A DNA stretch of 64,000 nt from JADJXV01 sp964527785 (GCA_964527785.1 CAZGNO010000005.1:16362-80361); one strand, 5' to 3'; positions 51,368 through 58,946 are shown, counted from the first letter of the stretch. Numbers and translations: made by a program. The notes: generated by a model from the letters alone, not told the origin.

Positions 51368-51652
51368 CTACAGTAAGCCCAGTTTTTGCATAGCAATACG
51401 AACATCGTTTTTAGAATCTTCAATAGCTTGTTTTGCTTTTTCTTTTTGCTGAATTACAGTAAATTCAGACGGTATATGATCTCTATGCACTTTTGATTTA
51501 ACTGTGTGCATTTTTCGTAAATCACCTTTTGGGACTACAACACGCTTCTTTGGAACGTAACTGCTTAAAGGATCAACCGCTTTGTATTTCTGAATACCAT
51601 TACCTGCTGAACTGCTGTCCGGTCGGTTTGATACTTTTGTAGTAGAACCCAT
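51368..51652 (-). CDS. Small basic hypothetical protein
   Basis: The 94-residue protein is Ser/Lys-rich and probably disordered at the N terminus (STTKVSNRPDSSSAGNG), with a basic middle (VPKKRVVVPKGDLRKMH) and a helical C terminus. No family is recognised. It lies between thyX and a large hairpin. Confidence 0.58.
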   Translation of the reverse strand: MGSTTKVSNRPDSSSAGNGIQKYKAVDPLSSYVPKKRVVVPKGDLRKMHTVKSKVHRDHIPSEFTVIQQKEKAKQAIEDSKNDVRIAMQKLGLL

Positions 51653-51660
51653 TGCGTATA

Positions 51661-51735
51661 TAAATAAAAACTTAGCACGGGGCTGCGAGAATCGGGGGGC
51701 TGCATGCTTAATTAGGAGTAAGCCGTGCTAAGTTT
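51661..51735 (-). terminator. Long-loop hairpin, terminator-like
   Basis: Perfect 13-bp arms (AAACTTAGCACGG and complement) at 51668-51680 and 51723-51735 enclose a 42-base loop. On the minus strand the stem runs into T-rich sequence. It could be an internal terminator or a regulated RNA structure within the early operon. Confidence 0.6.
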
Positions 51736-51752
51736 AAGTTTTCAATTATTGA

Positions 51753-52088
51753 TTAAATATTCCAACCGGATGTATCACCATCGTCCCAAATAGAGAATCT
51801 TGTAGCTGAAGATGCAAGGAGTTTTACGGTATCGTCATCGTCCCATGAAATATCTGTTTCCCAATCAATGGCTTGATTAACCTCTTGGCGAAACTGATTT
51901 CTGAATGAATTATCATATCTGAGTCGTATAAAACTTTTTGGCTTCTTTTCAATGTCATCAATGGTGAAACCATGTTTCTCCATGATTTTTTTCAACATTG
52001 ATTCAGCATTGATTTTCTCACCGCCTTCACCTCTTTTAGCAAGCTCGTTTAGTTTCCTTGCGAGTTCGAGAGCTTTATCCTTATCCAT
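51753..52088 (-). CDS. DUF2786-like small protein
   Basis: The 111-residue protein starts with the DUF2786 pattern (DKALELARKLNELAKRGEGG, MLKKIMEKHGFTIDDIE), a helical domain common in phage proteins. The C terminus is acidic with many Asp and Trp (DWETDISWDDDDTV). The function of this family is unknown. Confidence 0.72.
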   Translation of the reverse strand: MDKDKALELARKLNELAKRGEGGEKINAESMLKKIMEKHGFTIDDIEKKPKSFIRLRYDNSFRNQFRQEVNQAIDWETDISWDDDDTVKLLASSATRFSIWDDGDTSGWNI

Positions 52089-52103
52089 AGCTTAGGATTT
52101 CAA

Positions 52104-52382
52104 TTAATAAATCGCTATTTGTAGCAATTGCAATGCTTTAACAAAACGATCCAAAAATTCCATTGATAAATCAATTTGTGTTTCTGTATTATCATTATGG
52201 ATGAGAGTAATTATCACTACTTCACGAGGTTGATGTTCTTTACCCGTGAAAAACTTTTCCAGATAAATGGATTGAAATTTATTTGTATCAATTCCATTAT
52301 GATATTGATACGGCTCATGTCTGATAGGAAGATTCATTTGAATCAATGGCTTGGCTAATTCTTCCCAATTGAATTGTGACAT
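52104..52382 (-). CDS. Small hypothetical protein
   Basis: The 92-residue soluble protein contains a helical start (FNWEELAKPLIQMNLPIRHE) and a beta-helix end (VVIITLIHNDNTETQIDLSM, FLDRFVKALQLLQIAIY). It lies 15 bases from its downstream neighbour. No family is recognised. Confidence 0.6.
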   Translation of the reverse strand: MSQFNWEELAKPLIQMNLPIRHEPYQYHNGIDTNKFQSIYLEKFFTGKEHQPREVVIITLIHNDNTETQIDLSMEFLDRFVKALQLLQIAIY

Positions 52383-52390
52383 AGAGTTAC

Positions 52391-52840
52391 TTAAATAATC
52401 TCGAAATTTTTTACAAATTCAATTTCCTCTTGAATGTTCTTTATTTCACCGTCTATCCATTCAGAAAAGTATTTATTTGCCCGTATGGTTTCTTCCTCAG
52501 TCCAATTCTTTTTTCGTCTTGTTTGCAATAGCTGATAAGAAAGGTTTGTAGCTTTAGCAAACTGCCGGAGAGACATGCCTATTACCTTGTGCATATTGCT
52601 AATTAGAGTTTTATTACGAATATTATTGAAAGCGTTTATTTTGAATTCAAAAGCAGTAATTTTATCCGCTTTTTTAATTTTCAATAAATCCAATAAATCC
52701 GCTTTTGTTTTATCGTTTAATGGATTCGTACCTACTTCAATTTTTGATAAAGCACTTTGTGAATACCCTAATAAATAAGAGAGCTTTTCTTGGTTGTATC
52801 CACAAAACAACCGTATTTTAATTATATCGGTATGATCCAT
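52391..52840 (-). CDS. XRE-family DNA-binding protein
   Basis: I choose the ATG at 52840, preceded by GGAGG. The 149-residue protein has an N-terminal XRE helix-turn-helix (RLFCGYNQEKLSYLLGYSQS, ALSKIEVGT) and a second HTH-like helix pair in the C-terminal half (MSLRQFAKATNLSYQLLQTR). It is a probable early transcription regulator. It overlaps no neighbour. Confidence 0.82.
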   Translation of the reverse strand: MDHTDIIKIRLFCGYNQEKLSYLLGYSQSALSKIEVGTNPLNDKTKADLLDLLKIKKADKITAFEFKINAFNNIRNKTLISNMHKVIGMSLRQFAKATNLSYQLLQTRRKKNWTEEETIRANKYFSEWIDGEIKNIQEEIEFVKNFEII

Positions 52841-52841
52841 A

Positions 52842-53027
52842 TTAAAACCTCCAATTGTTCTTAACTCCCATTGAAGCATAGAGAGTAATCGCTACTAATA
52901 AAACCGCCACACCATAAGCCCAATTGCTTTCCAAAGTGCCAGCGTTATATGTTGCGTATGCAATGAAAAATGCCGCAAGCACTCCAAAGAGAACCACAAA
53001 GAATTTGTGGAAGATATTTGTATTCAT
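52842..53027 (-). CDS. Small membrane protein
   Basis: The 61-residue protein has two hydrophobic helices (FFVVLFGVLAAFFIAYATY and WAYGVAVLLVAITLYASMGV). The ATG overlaps the upstream stop by 4 bases. It lies 1 base from the XRE regulator. No family is recognised. Confidence 0.65.
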   Translation of the reverse strand: MNTNIFHKFFVVLFGVLAAFFIAYATYNAGTLESNWAYGVAVLLVAITLYASMGVKNNWRF

Positions 53028-53329
53028 ACGGGTTTCGTTCCTCTAAGAAGTATAGTTACGTTATTTGGGAAAGTTTTTTTAACACTATTTCCCAATGAGT
53101 CTGTACATGGTGGAGGAAAAAAGTTTTTAACTTCCTTGCCGTTGATTTTAGAACAATTACGAAGATTGTTCTGTCTGAAAATCATAACACTTCCGGCAAG
53201 TGCCTCAACCTTGTTAACCTGCTGAGCTTCTGCAAGAACATATAAAATGGATGCAGTTGAATTATCACCCCGTTCGGTTGCTTTACCGGCAAGATCAATG
53301 ATCGCGTCCATCAGCTGGGGGCTTGTCAT
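53024..53329 (-). CDS. Small hypothetical protein
   Basis: The ATG at 53329 has an AAGGAAAAG site. The 101-residue soluble protein starts with a helical region (SPQLMDAIIDLAGKATERGD) and has two cysteines. It overlaps its neighbours by 4 bases on both sides (ATGA). No family is recognised. Confidence 0.6.
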   Translation of the reverse strand: MTSPQLMDAIIDLAGKATERGDNSTASILYVLAEAQQVNKVEALAGSVMIFRQNNLRNCSKINGKEVKNFFPPPCTDSLGNSVKKTFPNNVTILLRGTKPV

Positions 53330-53559
53330 TGCTTTTCCTTTACTTTGCGCTGAGCGCAATATTTACAGTTTTCCTTGTGGATTATCGAACCGTACCCTTT
53401 CAGGTCGGTATAGGCAATGTATTCGCAATCCTCGATAGTCATAACGTGGGCTTTGGCTGAGAAATACGTGAAGTCCAAAGCATTCACAACGTTAAAAACT
53501 GACAAACCAAACGCGATGATGGCAACAACCAATGCACCGGTCATAATTGGCTTTTTCAT
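53326..53559 (-). CDS. Small membrane protein with cysteine-rich exposed tail
   Basis: The 77-residue protein has an N-terminal hydrophobic helix (TGALVVAIIAFGLSVFNVVN) that could be a membrane anchor or signal, then a tail with three cysteines (IEDCEYIAYTDLKG, ENCKYCAQRK). Probably faces the periplasm or outer surface. No family is recognised. Confidence 0.62.
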   Translation of the reverse strand: MKKPIMTGALVVAIIAFGLSVFNVVNALDFTYFSAKAHVMTIEDCEYIAYTDLKGYGSIIHKENCKYCAQRKVKEKQ

Positions 53560-53564
53560 GGAAA

Positions 53565-53861
53565 TTATCCTTTATGAAGTTGAATGTTTCTCCGGCGTTG
53601 TGCCGTGCGTTTGCTACGAGCAACATTGCCGTGAGTGTAAAAATGTTTACCATATTCGGGACTGTACCACAGTCCTGCTTGGAATAACCTACTCAGCGGA
53701 TCAGTGCCGTAATCGTGTTTTGCTTTCCGCTTTTTATTATGTGCCGTATCCTCTGAAGATGAAATTGTAGAATTTACCTTCATCTTTTTAAGTTGATTTT
53801 TCTTGGCTCGTTTCCGTGCAATGCTGTCCGTGAAACGTCTGAGTGCTTGAAGTAAACCCAA
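53565..53861 (-). CDS. Small very basic protein
   Basis: Starts with TTG after an AAAGGACGG site, only 3 bases past the micro-gene stop. The 98-residue product is strongly basic at both ends (RKRAKKNQLKKMK, RSKRTAQRRRN). The composition fits nucleic-acid binding. No motif or family is recognised. Confidence 0.55.
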   Translation of the reverse strand: MGLLQALRRFTDSIARKRAKKNQLKKMKVNSTISSSEDTAHNKKRKAKHDYGTDPLSRLFQAGLWYSPEYGKHFYTHGNVARSKRTAQRRRNIQLHKG

Positions 53862-53864
53862 TTT

Positions 53865-53996
53865 CTACCGTCCTTTCGAGGAAATAGTATGTGATTGAAT
53901 GTATTGCTTTTCGTCGTGCTTGAAACATAGGTACACAACGCATAGCATCATTGCAACTGCAATGATATTCAAAAAATATTCAGCGATTTTTTTCAT
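53865..53996 (-). CDS. 43-residue membrane micro-protein
   Basis: ATG at 53994-53996, TAG at 53865-53867. The product starts MKKIAEYFLNIIAVAMMLCV and has one transmembrane helix, then a polar tail. Its frame is flanked closely by its neighbours in the operon (3 bases before the next start), which supports it being real. Confidence 0.55.
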   Translation of the reverse strand: MKKIAEYFLNIIAVAMMLCVVYLCFKHDEKQYIQSHTISSKGR

Positions 53997-54014
53997 AGAA
54001 TTAATTGAAAAATA

Positions 54015-54155
54015 TTATTCTTCAATTAACATTTTATATACAGCGCAAATGCACCAAGAAAGACAACCTGCTACGAACAAAATCCAAATAATTAAAGGAG
54101 GATTAATACCGTGCAACATCCATCCTAAAATGATTAAAATAAAAATGGTTGCCAT
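54015..54155 (-). CDS. 46-residue membrane micro-protein
   Basis: ATG at 54153-54155, TAA at 54015-54017. The product has two hydrophobic segments (ATIFILIILGWMLHGINPP and LIIWILFVAGCLSW) and an acidic end. It fills the gap between the excisionase-like gene and the 43-residue micro-gene. No family is recognised. Confidence 0.5.
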   Translation of the reverse strand: MATIFILIILGWMLHGINPPLIIWILFVAGCLSWCICAVYKMLIEE

Positions 54156-54201
54156 AAAAAACACATTGAAAATTGAATAAAAAAACAGTTAAAATTCTTA
54201 T

Positions 54202-54528
54202 TTAAGCAACGTCTAAATATTGCAACGGCGGTGTAATGTCAATAAATCCCGGAACTCTAATGCTTCCGTCAAGAGTACATTCCATGAACCTGTGAAGCTC
54301 TGTGCGTGTTGTCCTGCGCTGTTCTCCTACCCAACACCATCTAAATGCTCTTTTGTCCAACAATTCATTTACTCTGTGAATATTGATATTCAATATTTGG
54401 CGCATTTGGTCAACCGTGATGTATTGTGATTCCTCAATGTGTCGGGGCAATCGTTTTGCTTTTGGAGCATCAGATTTATCAGACTTCTTAACTTTTGGAG
54501 GTGTCTTTGGTTCTGCTTTCTTTGCCAT
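54202..54528 (-). CDS. Excisionase/MerR-type HTH protein
   Basis: The 108-residue protein has a lysine-rich disordered N terminus (KAEPKTPPKVKKSDKSD) and a winged-HTH of the excisionase/HTH_17 type: YITVDQMRQILNINIHRVNE followed by LLDKRAFRWCWVG. It may act in excision with the tyrosine integrase or as an early regulator. It directly follows the five-paralogue cluster. Confidence 0.75.
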   Translation of the reverse strand: MAKKAEPKTPPKVKKSDKSDAPKAKRLPRHIEESQYITVDQMRQILNINIHRVNELLDKRAFRWCWVGEQRRTTRTELHRFMECTLDGSIRVPGFIDITPPLQYLDVA

Positions 54529-54531
54529 TGG

Positions 54532-55080
54532 TCACTCCGTTTCTTTGGAAATATCCTGATTCGTATTAGGATAAAGTGTTGGATATGACAAGGAGGTATG
54601 CCAATTAGCAAGTGCATTTGATAAGTTGACTATTTCAATAAGAGGTAAATGATTAACTGCGGTATGATAAAGAAAGTCGCGACGATCTTGCGAAGAAATA
54701 CCTTTGCATTCTCTATTGGCAATAATTTCAGTTGCTTGGAGCAAAATTGATTTTAGATTTTCATCGGTTTTTTCTACATCGTCAGAAAATACAATTCCTA
54801 CTATTTCATCGCACTTTTCTAAAAACAATCTTACGAAGCTATGTGGTATATACCGTACATACTTTTCAACGTTTAGTACCTGATATGAAGGCAATAAATA
54901 AAAAGGAATATTTAATTCTTCATACTTGATATAATCACCGGTGATTGTTTCCTCGATTTTAGCAAGTAAATCAGGGTAGTCTTTTGTTAGACTGTCTTCG
55001 ATTTTCGCCAATACTTGCAACTTGTAGTTCTCGAACTCTTTTCGAGTGGCGTTTGTGGTTAGGGAAAGAATGAAGCTCAT
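54532..55080 (-). CDS. Tandem-paralogue family member E
   Basis: Fifth in transcription order of five coupled genes. The 182-residue soluble protein keeps the family pattern: an early TRKEFENYK motif, LNIPFYLLPSYQVLN and FLEKCDEIVGIVFSDD (others: CDTIIP(I/V)xF), then a family-specific C-terminal helical region. It overlaps member D by 4 bases. No outside family is recognised. Confidence 0.68.
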   Translation of the reverse strand: MSFILSLTTNATRKEFENYKLQVLAKIEDSLTKDYPDLLAKIEETITGDYIKYEELNIPFYLLPSYQVLNVEKYVRYIPHSFVRLFLEKCDEIVGIVFSDDVEKTDENLKSILLQATEIIANRECKGISSQDRRDFLYHTAVNHLPLIEIVNLSNALANWHTSLSYPTLYPNTNQDISKETE

Positions 55081-55550
55081 ACTGTTTGCCCTTTCGTCGC
55101 TGGTATTTCGGTAGGGTGTGAGCGTTCGGCTATGTCCTCAATATCCAAATGGTTTTTGAGGATTGATTGCAGTTCTTTATCTCCTTTTATCATGGTGATG
55201 ATCTTTTCTCCAAGTGCAGTAATATCATACTTCACTATTTGCCTGAGCGCATGGTCTATCATGGGCTGAGCCATTTCGTCAGAGAAAGTTACAGGAATGC
55301 ACTCTAAGCAAGTATCAATGAATAGTAATAGATATGATACGGGAATCATGTCTATAGTAAGTGGTAGTTCAAATTCATTGAGAAAAACTTTATATGCCGG
55401 TTCCAAATATTCAGGCAAGGTAAAATTACTTACCGGGAAATGGTAGCCGTTCGCAGGAGCACGATTCAAAATTTTTTGCTTTTGTACTTCCTGCCATTTT
55501 TCAAAATCAGCACGGGTAATATTGGTTGATAGGGATTGTATGGTACTCAT
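55077..55550 (-). CDS. Tandem-paralogue family member D
   Basis: The 157-residue protein has ITRADFEKWQEVQKQKI, FTLPEYLEPAYKVFLNEFEL and LLLFIDTCLECIPVTFSDE, matching members A, B, C and E. Its C-terminal half is helical and charged. ATGA overlaps on both sides. Soluble. No outside family is recognised. Confidence 0.68.
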   Translation of the reverse strand: MSTIQSLSTNITRADFEKWQEVQKQKILNRAPANGYHFPVSNFTLPEYLEPAYKVFLNEFELPLTIDMIPVSYLLLFIDTCLECIPVTFSDEMAQPMIDHALRQIVKYDITALGEKIITMIKGDKELQSILKNHLDIEDIAERSHPTEIPATKGQTV

Positions 55551-56119
55551 GGAGTTACACTCCCTTCGGTTTTCTTTGCGTATGGGTTTGGAATCCCATT
55601 CCGTTCTTTATACGCTCCTACCTTACAACCGGCTTTGCAGTACTTACTCCATGGGCGTTTTGGTATGAACGGTTTGCCACAGTGGTCACATGGTATTGCG
55701 GGCTTTAACTTGACTTCTAAAGAAGTGTTCCCAAATCCCTTATAATGGAATGGTAAGAGTTTCGCTTCATCGGCAAAAGTGACGGGAATAATACTCAAAC
55801 ATTCGTACAGGAATTTTTCCAATACTTCAACCGGTAAATATTTTTGGTTTTTATATTCAGCCGTCAAATACGCGAATTGATGTAGTAAAAAGTCCGGTAA
55901 GTCCAATTGGTGTATATCCACTTTGATAAGATTAGGATGTATATTGTTTCCAAAGAACTGAACTTTCGGATTGTTCAGAACTCTCTTATAATCACTTCGC
56001 AAAGGAATATTCGTTTGCATCTCAATTCCTAACGAAGCAATTTGCAATGTCCGATGATACCAAAGGTTAAATTGGATACTCGTCATATCTGTTTGAATTG
56101 CGACAACTTTCCCACTCAT
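55547..56119 (-). CDS. Tandem-paralogue family member C with zinc finger
   Basis: The 190-residue protein has the family core (SIQFNLWYHRTLQIA, LDLPDFLLHQFAYLTAEYKN, FLYECLSIIPVTFADE) and then a unique C-terminal zinc finger (CDHCGKPFIPK, YCKAGCKVGAYK). The finger suggests that this member binds nucleic acid or acts as the partner-binding unit of the set. ATGA overlaps both neighbours. Confidence 0.68.
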   Translation of the reverse strand: MSGKVVAIQTDMTSIQFNLWYHRTLQIASLGIEMQTNIPLRSDYKRVLNNPKVQFFGNNIHPNLIKVDIHQLDLPDFLLHQFAYLTAEYKNQKYLPVEVLEKFLYECLSIIPVTFADEAKLLPFHYKGFGNTSLEVKLKPAIPCDHCGKPFIPKRPWSKYCKAGCKVGAYKERNGIPNPYAKKTEGSVTP

Positions 56120-56418
56120 ATTCCAACTCCTTCATTTGAAAACTGAATGGGAATAATTGTGTCGCATATATGCAAGAATTCAAGGGCATTGTTTCTTGTA
56201 ATAGTTTGTGAGTAAGGCAGAACCCAAACTATATTGAACACATAAGAAAAAGCCAATACGATATAGAAAGGTATTGATAAATCACTGATTGGAATAAGAT
56301 CCAATTCGCCGTAAGATGCAACTTGTGCTATGGTTAACTTTCTCCATATCTCGAACTGTTTCCGAGTATCGGTGGTCGCGATGTGGCTAATTCGTGTGAA
56401 TTTTATATCAGCATTCAT
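56116..56418 (-). CDS. Tandem-paralogue family member B (minimal)
   Basis: The 100-residue protein is the shortest member: TTDTRKQFEIWRKLTIAQ, LSIPFYIVLAFSYVFN and ALEFLHICDTIIPIQFSNE. It defines the minimal core shared by all five. It overlaps both neighbours by 4 bases. No outside family is recognised. Confidence 0.68.
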   Translation of the reverse strand: MNADIKFTRISHIATTDTRKQFEIWRKLTIAQVASYGELDLIPISDLSIPFYIVLAFSYVFNIVWVLPYSQTITRNNALEFLHICDTIIPIQFSNEGVGI

Positions 56419-57044
56419 TTTTTGAACAACCTTTCTCGTACTTTAATAGATTCTGGAGTACATTGGATATAGTATAGGAGTATAGGAAAAGCAGATTCCT
56501 TTTTAATTTCAATTGTTGCAGGGTCAAGGGTTGTGACCTTCCCATCTTTATCCAAGGGGATAAGAACAAAGTTCCAATTAGTAGCCAATTGAACAATTTT
56601 CGCATTCATACCGTTTTCCATCCACTCGGCATAAGATTCAACCTTTGCAACGAGTTCGCCATCAATATCCATTGTACGTTTCACTGCGATTGGCTTAACA
56701 AAGTCATTTATAAAACGTAAGGGTATGATAGTGTCGCAAGTTCTAAGAAACTCTATCCTTAAATTGGTTTTGTTAATCATACCCCTTTTTCTAAACTTAC
56801 CTTCATTACATCGTTGGAATTCTATGAAAGCAGGTTGTAAAAAAGAAGGAAGTCCCTCAACTGTAGCTTTTAATCTTCTAATTGGCTTGTTGTCGAGATG
56901 AGGATGTGCCTTTACCAATTCAACATACTCTTCCATAACACCAATGGTTTTTGCGCGATAATTCTCAAAATCTTCACGGGTAACAGCTACAGAAATAAAC
57001 TGTATTGAAGCTGTATGTAATTCAAATACTTCGCTGTGTGTCAT
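56415..57044 (-). CDS. Tandem-paralogue family member A
   Basis: First in transcription order. The 209-residue protein has VTREDFENYRAKTIGVMEEY, LPSFLQPAFIEFQRCNEG and IEFLRTCDTIIPLRFINDF, plus a longer C-terminal domain (SYAEWMENGMNAKIVQLATN, NFVLIPLDKDGKVTTLDPA). The last part may be where specificity lies. Soluble. No outside family is recognised. Confidence 0.68.
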   Translation of the reverse strand: MTHSEVFELHTASIQFISVAVTREDFENYRAKTIGVMEEYVELVKAHPHLDNKPIRRLKATVEGLPSFLQPAFIEFQRCNEGKFRKRGMINKTNLRIEFLRTCDTIIPLRFINDFVKPIAVKRTMDIDGELVAKVESYAEWMENGMNAKIVQLATNWNFVLIPLDKDGKVTTLDPATIEIKKESAFPILLYYIQCTPESIKVRERLFKK

Positions 57045-57073
57045 GTCCCCGATTCCGTAATAATTGAAGAAAA

Positions 57074-57475
57074 TTAGTTGTTGCGTTCAGGAGATATTTG
57101 GAATTGTTCCTGAAGGTTTTTCCTGTTGAGGGCTTCCATCTTTTCTATGTGGTGTCGGTACATATAATCAAGGTTATTCAACAGGGTATCCTGTCTTAAT
57201 CCACTTGTATCCACATCCGCATAATATTCGATGTCTTGAATCTCTTTTTTCAGTGGAAAAAAGTAGCAAAGGCAAGCGTGTTCGTGTCTCCATTTCCCAA
57301 ACAGGAAGTAAATCTGTGCGTAGTAACATTGGTCGAAAGTGTAGTTGCGTTCTTCAAGTTGCACGGCAAATGCGTACACTTGATCTTTGGTCATTCGCTT
57401 TCTGCCAACGAGATTCAATGCCTCATTGATATGCTGCAACCACTGAACAAGTTGGTTTTTAGATGGAGTAATCAT
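57074..57475 (-). CDS. Small paralogue of the 43-44 kb coiled-coil protein
   Basis: I start at the ATG at 57475. The 133-residue protein matches the N-terminal domain at 43035-43889: QWLQHINEALNLVGRKRMTK, AFAVQLEERNYTFDQCYYAQ and YFFPLKKEIQ. It lacks the coiled coil of the larger relative. It overlaps the downstream end of the gene at 57459-57848 by 17 bases. Function unknown. Confidence 0.65.
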   Translation of the reverse strand: MITPSKNQLVQWLQHINEALNLVGRKRMTKDQVYAFAVQLEERNYTFDQCYYAQIYFLFGKWRHEHACLCYFFPLKKEIQDIEYYADVDTSGLRQDTLLNNLDYMYRHHIEKMEALNRKNLQEQFQISPERNN

Positions 57476-57848
57476 CGCTCCCCGATTCCGTAGTTTGTGA
57501 ATTTTCCTCCGGCTCCGTTTCCGCTGTAGCAATTGGTACGCGATCTTTACGGAACTTCTTTAGGTCGGATTTCCGGCGAACTGCTTCTTGTTGGAGAAGT
57601 GTACGGAAAAGTTCGGCTGTGTTGGGAAGACCAAGCATATCCATCAGCTCTCTCGCAATAGAAACTTCACTGATGTTCAGCCAAACATGACACTCTTGGT
57701 CGCGTACTTCAAAATCACTTGCAGGTGGTCTTCCTCCTACTCCTTTTCGAGACTTTACCGCCCCCGATTCCGCATCTACAACTATGGCTGTAGTGGCTTC
57801 CTCTTGGGGATTCTCAGGAGTATCTGTTTCAGTATTAAAAACAAGCAT
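57459..57848 (-). CDS. First early-operon gene: small DNA-binding-type protein
   Basis: I choose the ATG at 57848, with AAAGGGG about 9 bases upstream. The 129-residue protein has an acidic N terminus, a basic segment with GVGGRPPASDFEV (AT-hook-like), a ribbon-helix-helix-like core (HVWLNISEVSIARELMDMLG, TAELFRTLLQQEAVRRKSD) and a disordered tail. Placement next to the operator suggests a Cro-like or early transcription role. Confidence 0.68.
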   Translation of the reverse strand: MLVFNTETDTPENPQEEATTAIVVDAESGAVKSRKGVGGRPPASDFEVRDQECHVWLNISEVSIARELMDMLGLPNTAELFRTLLQQEAVRRKSDLKKFRKDRVPIATAETEPEENSQTTESGSDDYSI

Positions 57849-57932
57849 TAAAACATCCCCTTTGGAGTTAAAATAAACTATTAAATATCCGTCATTCTTT
57901 GTAGTTTTGCAGGGTGCTAAACTCATGTAAGT

Positions 57933-58006
57933 TTGACGGGTGCAAAACTAAATGTTTTTAACTTACAATGCAAGTTTTTTTTACTAATAGTTAAGGTTTT
58001 TAACTT
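57933..58006. promoter_or_regulatory. Divergent operator/switch region
   Basis: Between the leftward early operon and the rightward repressor, GTTTTTAACTT occurs twice in the same direction (57954-57964 and 57996-58006), 42 bp apart, close to four helical turns. Each copy also lies in a short inverted repeat (AGTTAA/TTAACT at 57989-58005). This is the expected place for repressor binding and overlapping promoters. Confidence 0.6.
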
Positions 58007-58748
58007 GGAAGATAAGCAAGAAATAGCGCAACGTCTTGAAAGTTGGATACTTAAAAATTTTAAGAATAAAACAGAATTTTCAAAAAAAGCGGGCATGAGT
58101 TTACAAACACTCGTGCAGTACACTAATGGGAAAATTGGAATAGGTAATAAATTTGAGCAAACACTTAAGGAATTGGGCTGTGATATTAAATGGCTAAAGT
58201 CGGGGAGAACTGCGGATTCCGAAGAGGGCAAAACTATACCTGCAATACTTTCCTCTGATCAAGTAGAAGAGATTGTGAAAAAGGAAATCAATCAAGTAAG
58301 GTCATCAAACGATATGAAATCCGTGGATATCCAAGATTCAAATGATTCTCATGGAATACCCCTTTTGTTGTCACGCTTTGCTCATGGGATGCCTTCCTAT
58401 GTGGGACATGAGCTTCAAACAATACTTAGATATAACGATGTACTTCCAAGAGGAACATTTGCTGCAATAGCCAGTGGAGATTCAATGACCGGTGCAGATA
58501 TTGAGGAAGGTGATGTTATAGTGTATGAAACCGGTGTAGAGTTTGAGAGCGGCGATATAGTAGTGGCGCAAACTGATGGTGATGATGTGACCGTTAAGCG
58601 AATTATGAAACAAAATGACGTGTGGTTTCTTCATCCTGAAAACCCTAAGCACAGTGACATTCCCTGTACTAAAGAAACAAGGATACGCGGGGTTGTAATA
58701 CGTATTATTAAAGAAGTAAAACGTAGGGTAAGAAAAACTTTGAGATAA
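58005..58748 (+). CDS. CI/LexA-like phage repressor (HTH + S24 domain)
   Basis: No in-frame ATG precedes the HTH; I choose TTG at 58005, with AAGG 7 bases upstream, giving 247 residues. Residues ~4-62 form a phage-type HTH (IAQRLESWILKNFKNKTEFS, KKAGMSLQTLVQYTNGK). The C-terminal part is an S24 domain with catalytic Ser160 (GDSMTGADI) and Lys198 (VTVKRI). The usual Ala-Gly/Cys-Gly cleavage site is not evident (SRFAHGMPS), so self-cleavage is uncertain. It likely maintains lysogeny from the adjacent operator. Confidence 0.88.
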   Translation: MEDKQEIAQRLESWILKNFKNKTEFSKKAGMSLQTLVQYTNGKIGIGNKFEQTLKELGCDIKWLKSGRTADSEEGKTIPAILSSDQVEEIVKKEINQVRSSNDMKSVDIQDSNDSHGIPLLLSRFAHGMPSYVGHELQTILRYNDVLPRGTFAAIASGDSMTGADIEEGDVIVYETGVEFESGDIVVAQTDGDDVTVKRIMKQNDVWFLHPENPKHSDIPCTKETRIRGVVIRIIKEVKRRVRKTLR

Positions 58749-58814
58749 AACTAACAATACTTAATGCAAGTAAGTGCTTGACACTTACTTTTTATAATTA
58801 TAGGAGATAAAACT

Positions 58815-58946
58815 ATGAACACAAATAACGAAGAGCATCCCGACGAATTACCCGATGATGAAGCGGCCGAGGCATTAAAGGAATTTTTAGAGCCAATAGA
58901 GCAAACCGGTGAAAATAGATGGCGAGATAACGAAAACAAAAAATAA
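58815..58946 (+). CDS. 43-residue acidic micro-protein
   Basis: ATG at 58815 with GGAG 9 bases upstream, TAA at 58944-58946. The product is acidic and helical (EELPDDEAAEALKEFLEPIE-like core, ending in RWRDNENKK). It sits 66 bases after the repressor and just before the cytolysin-like gene. A short regulator or toxin/antitoxin-type role cannot be judged from sequence. Confidence 0.55.
   Translation: MNTNNEEHPDELPDDEAAEALKEFLEPIEQTGENRWRDNENKK

Noticed and set aside
53899..54180. Plus-strand frame of 93 codons
   Set aside because: It runs against the operon and is explained by two minus-strand micro-genes with better membrane-protein character.
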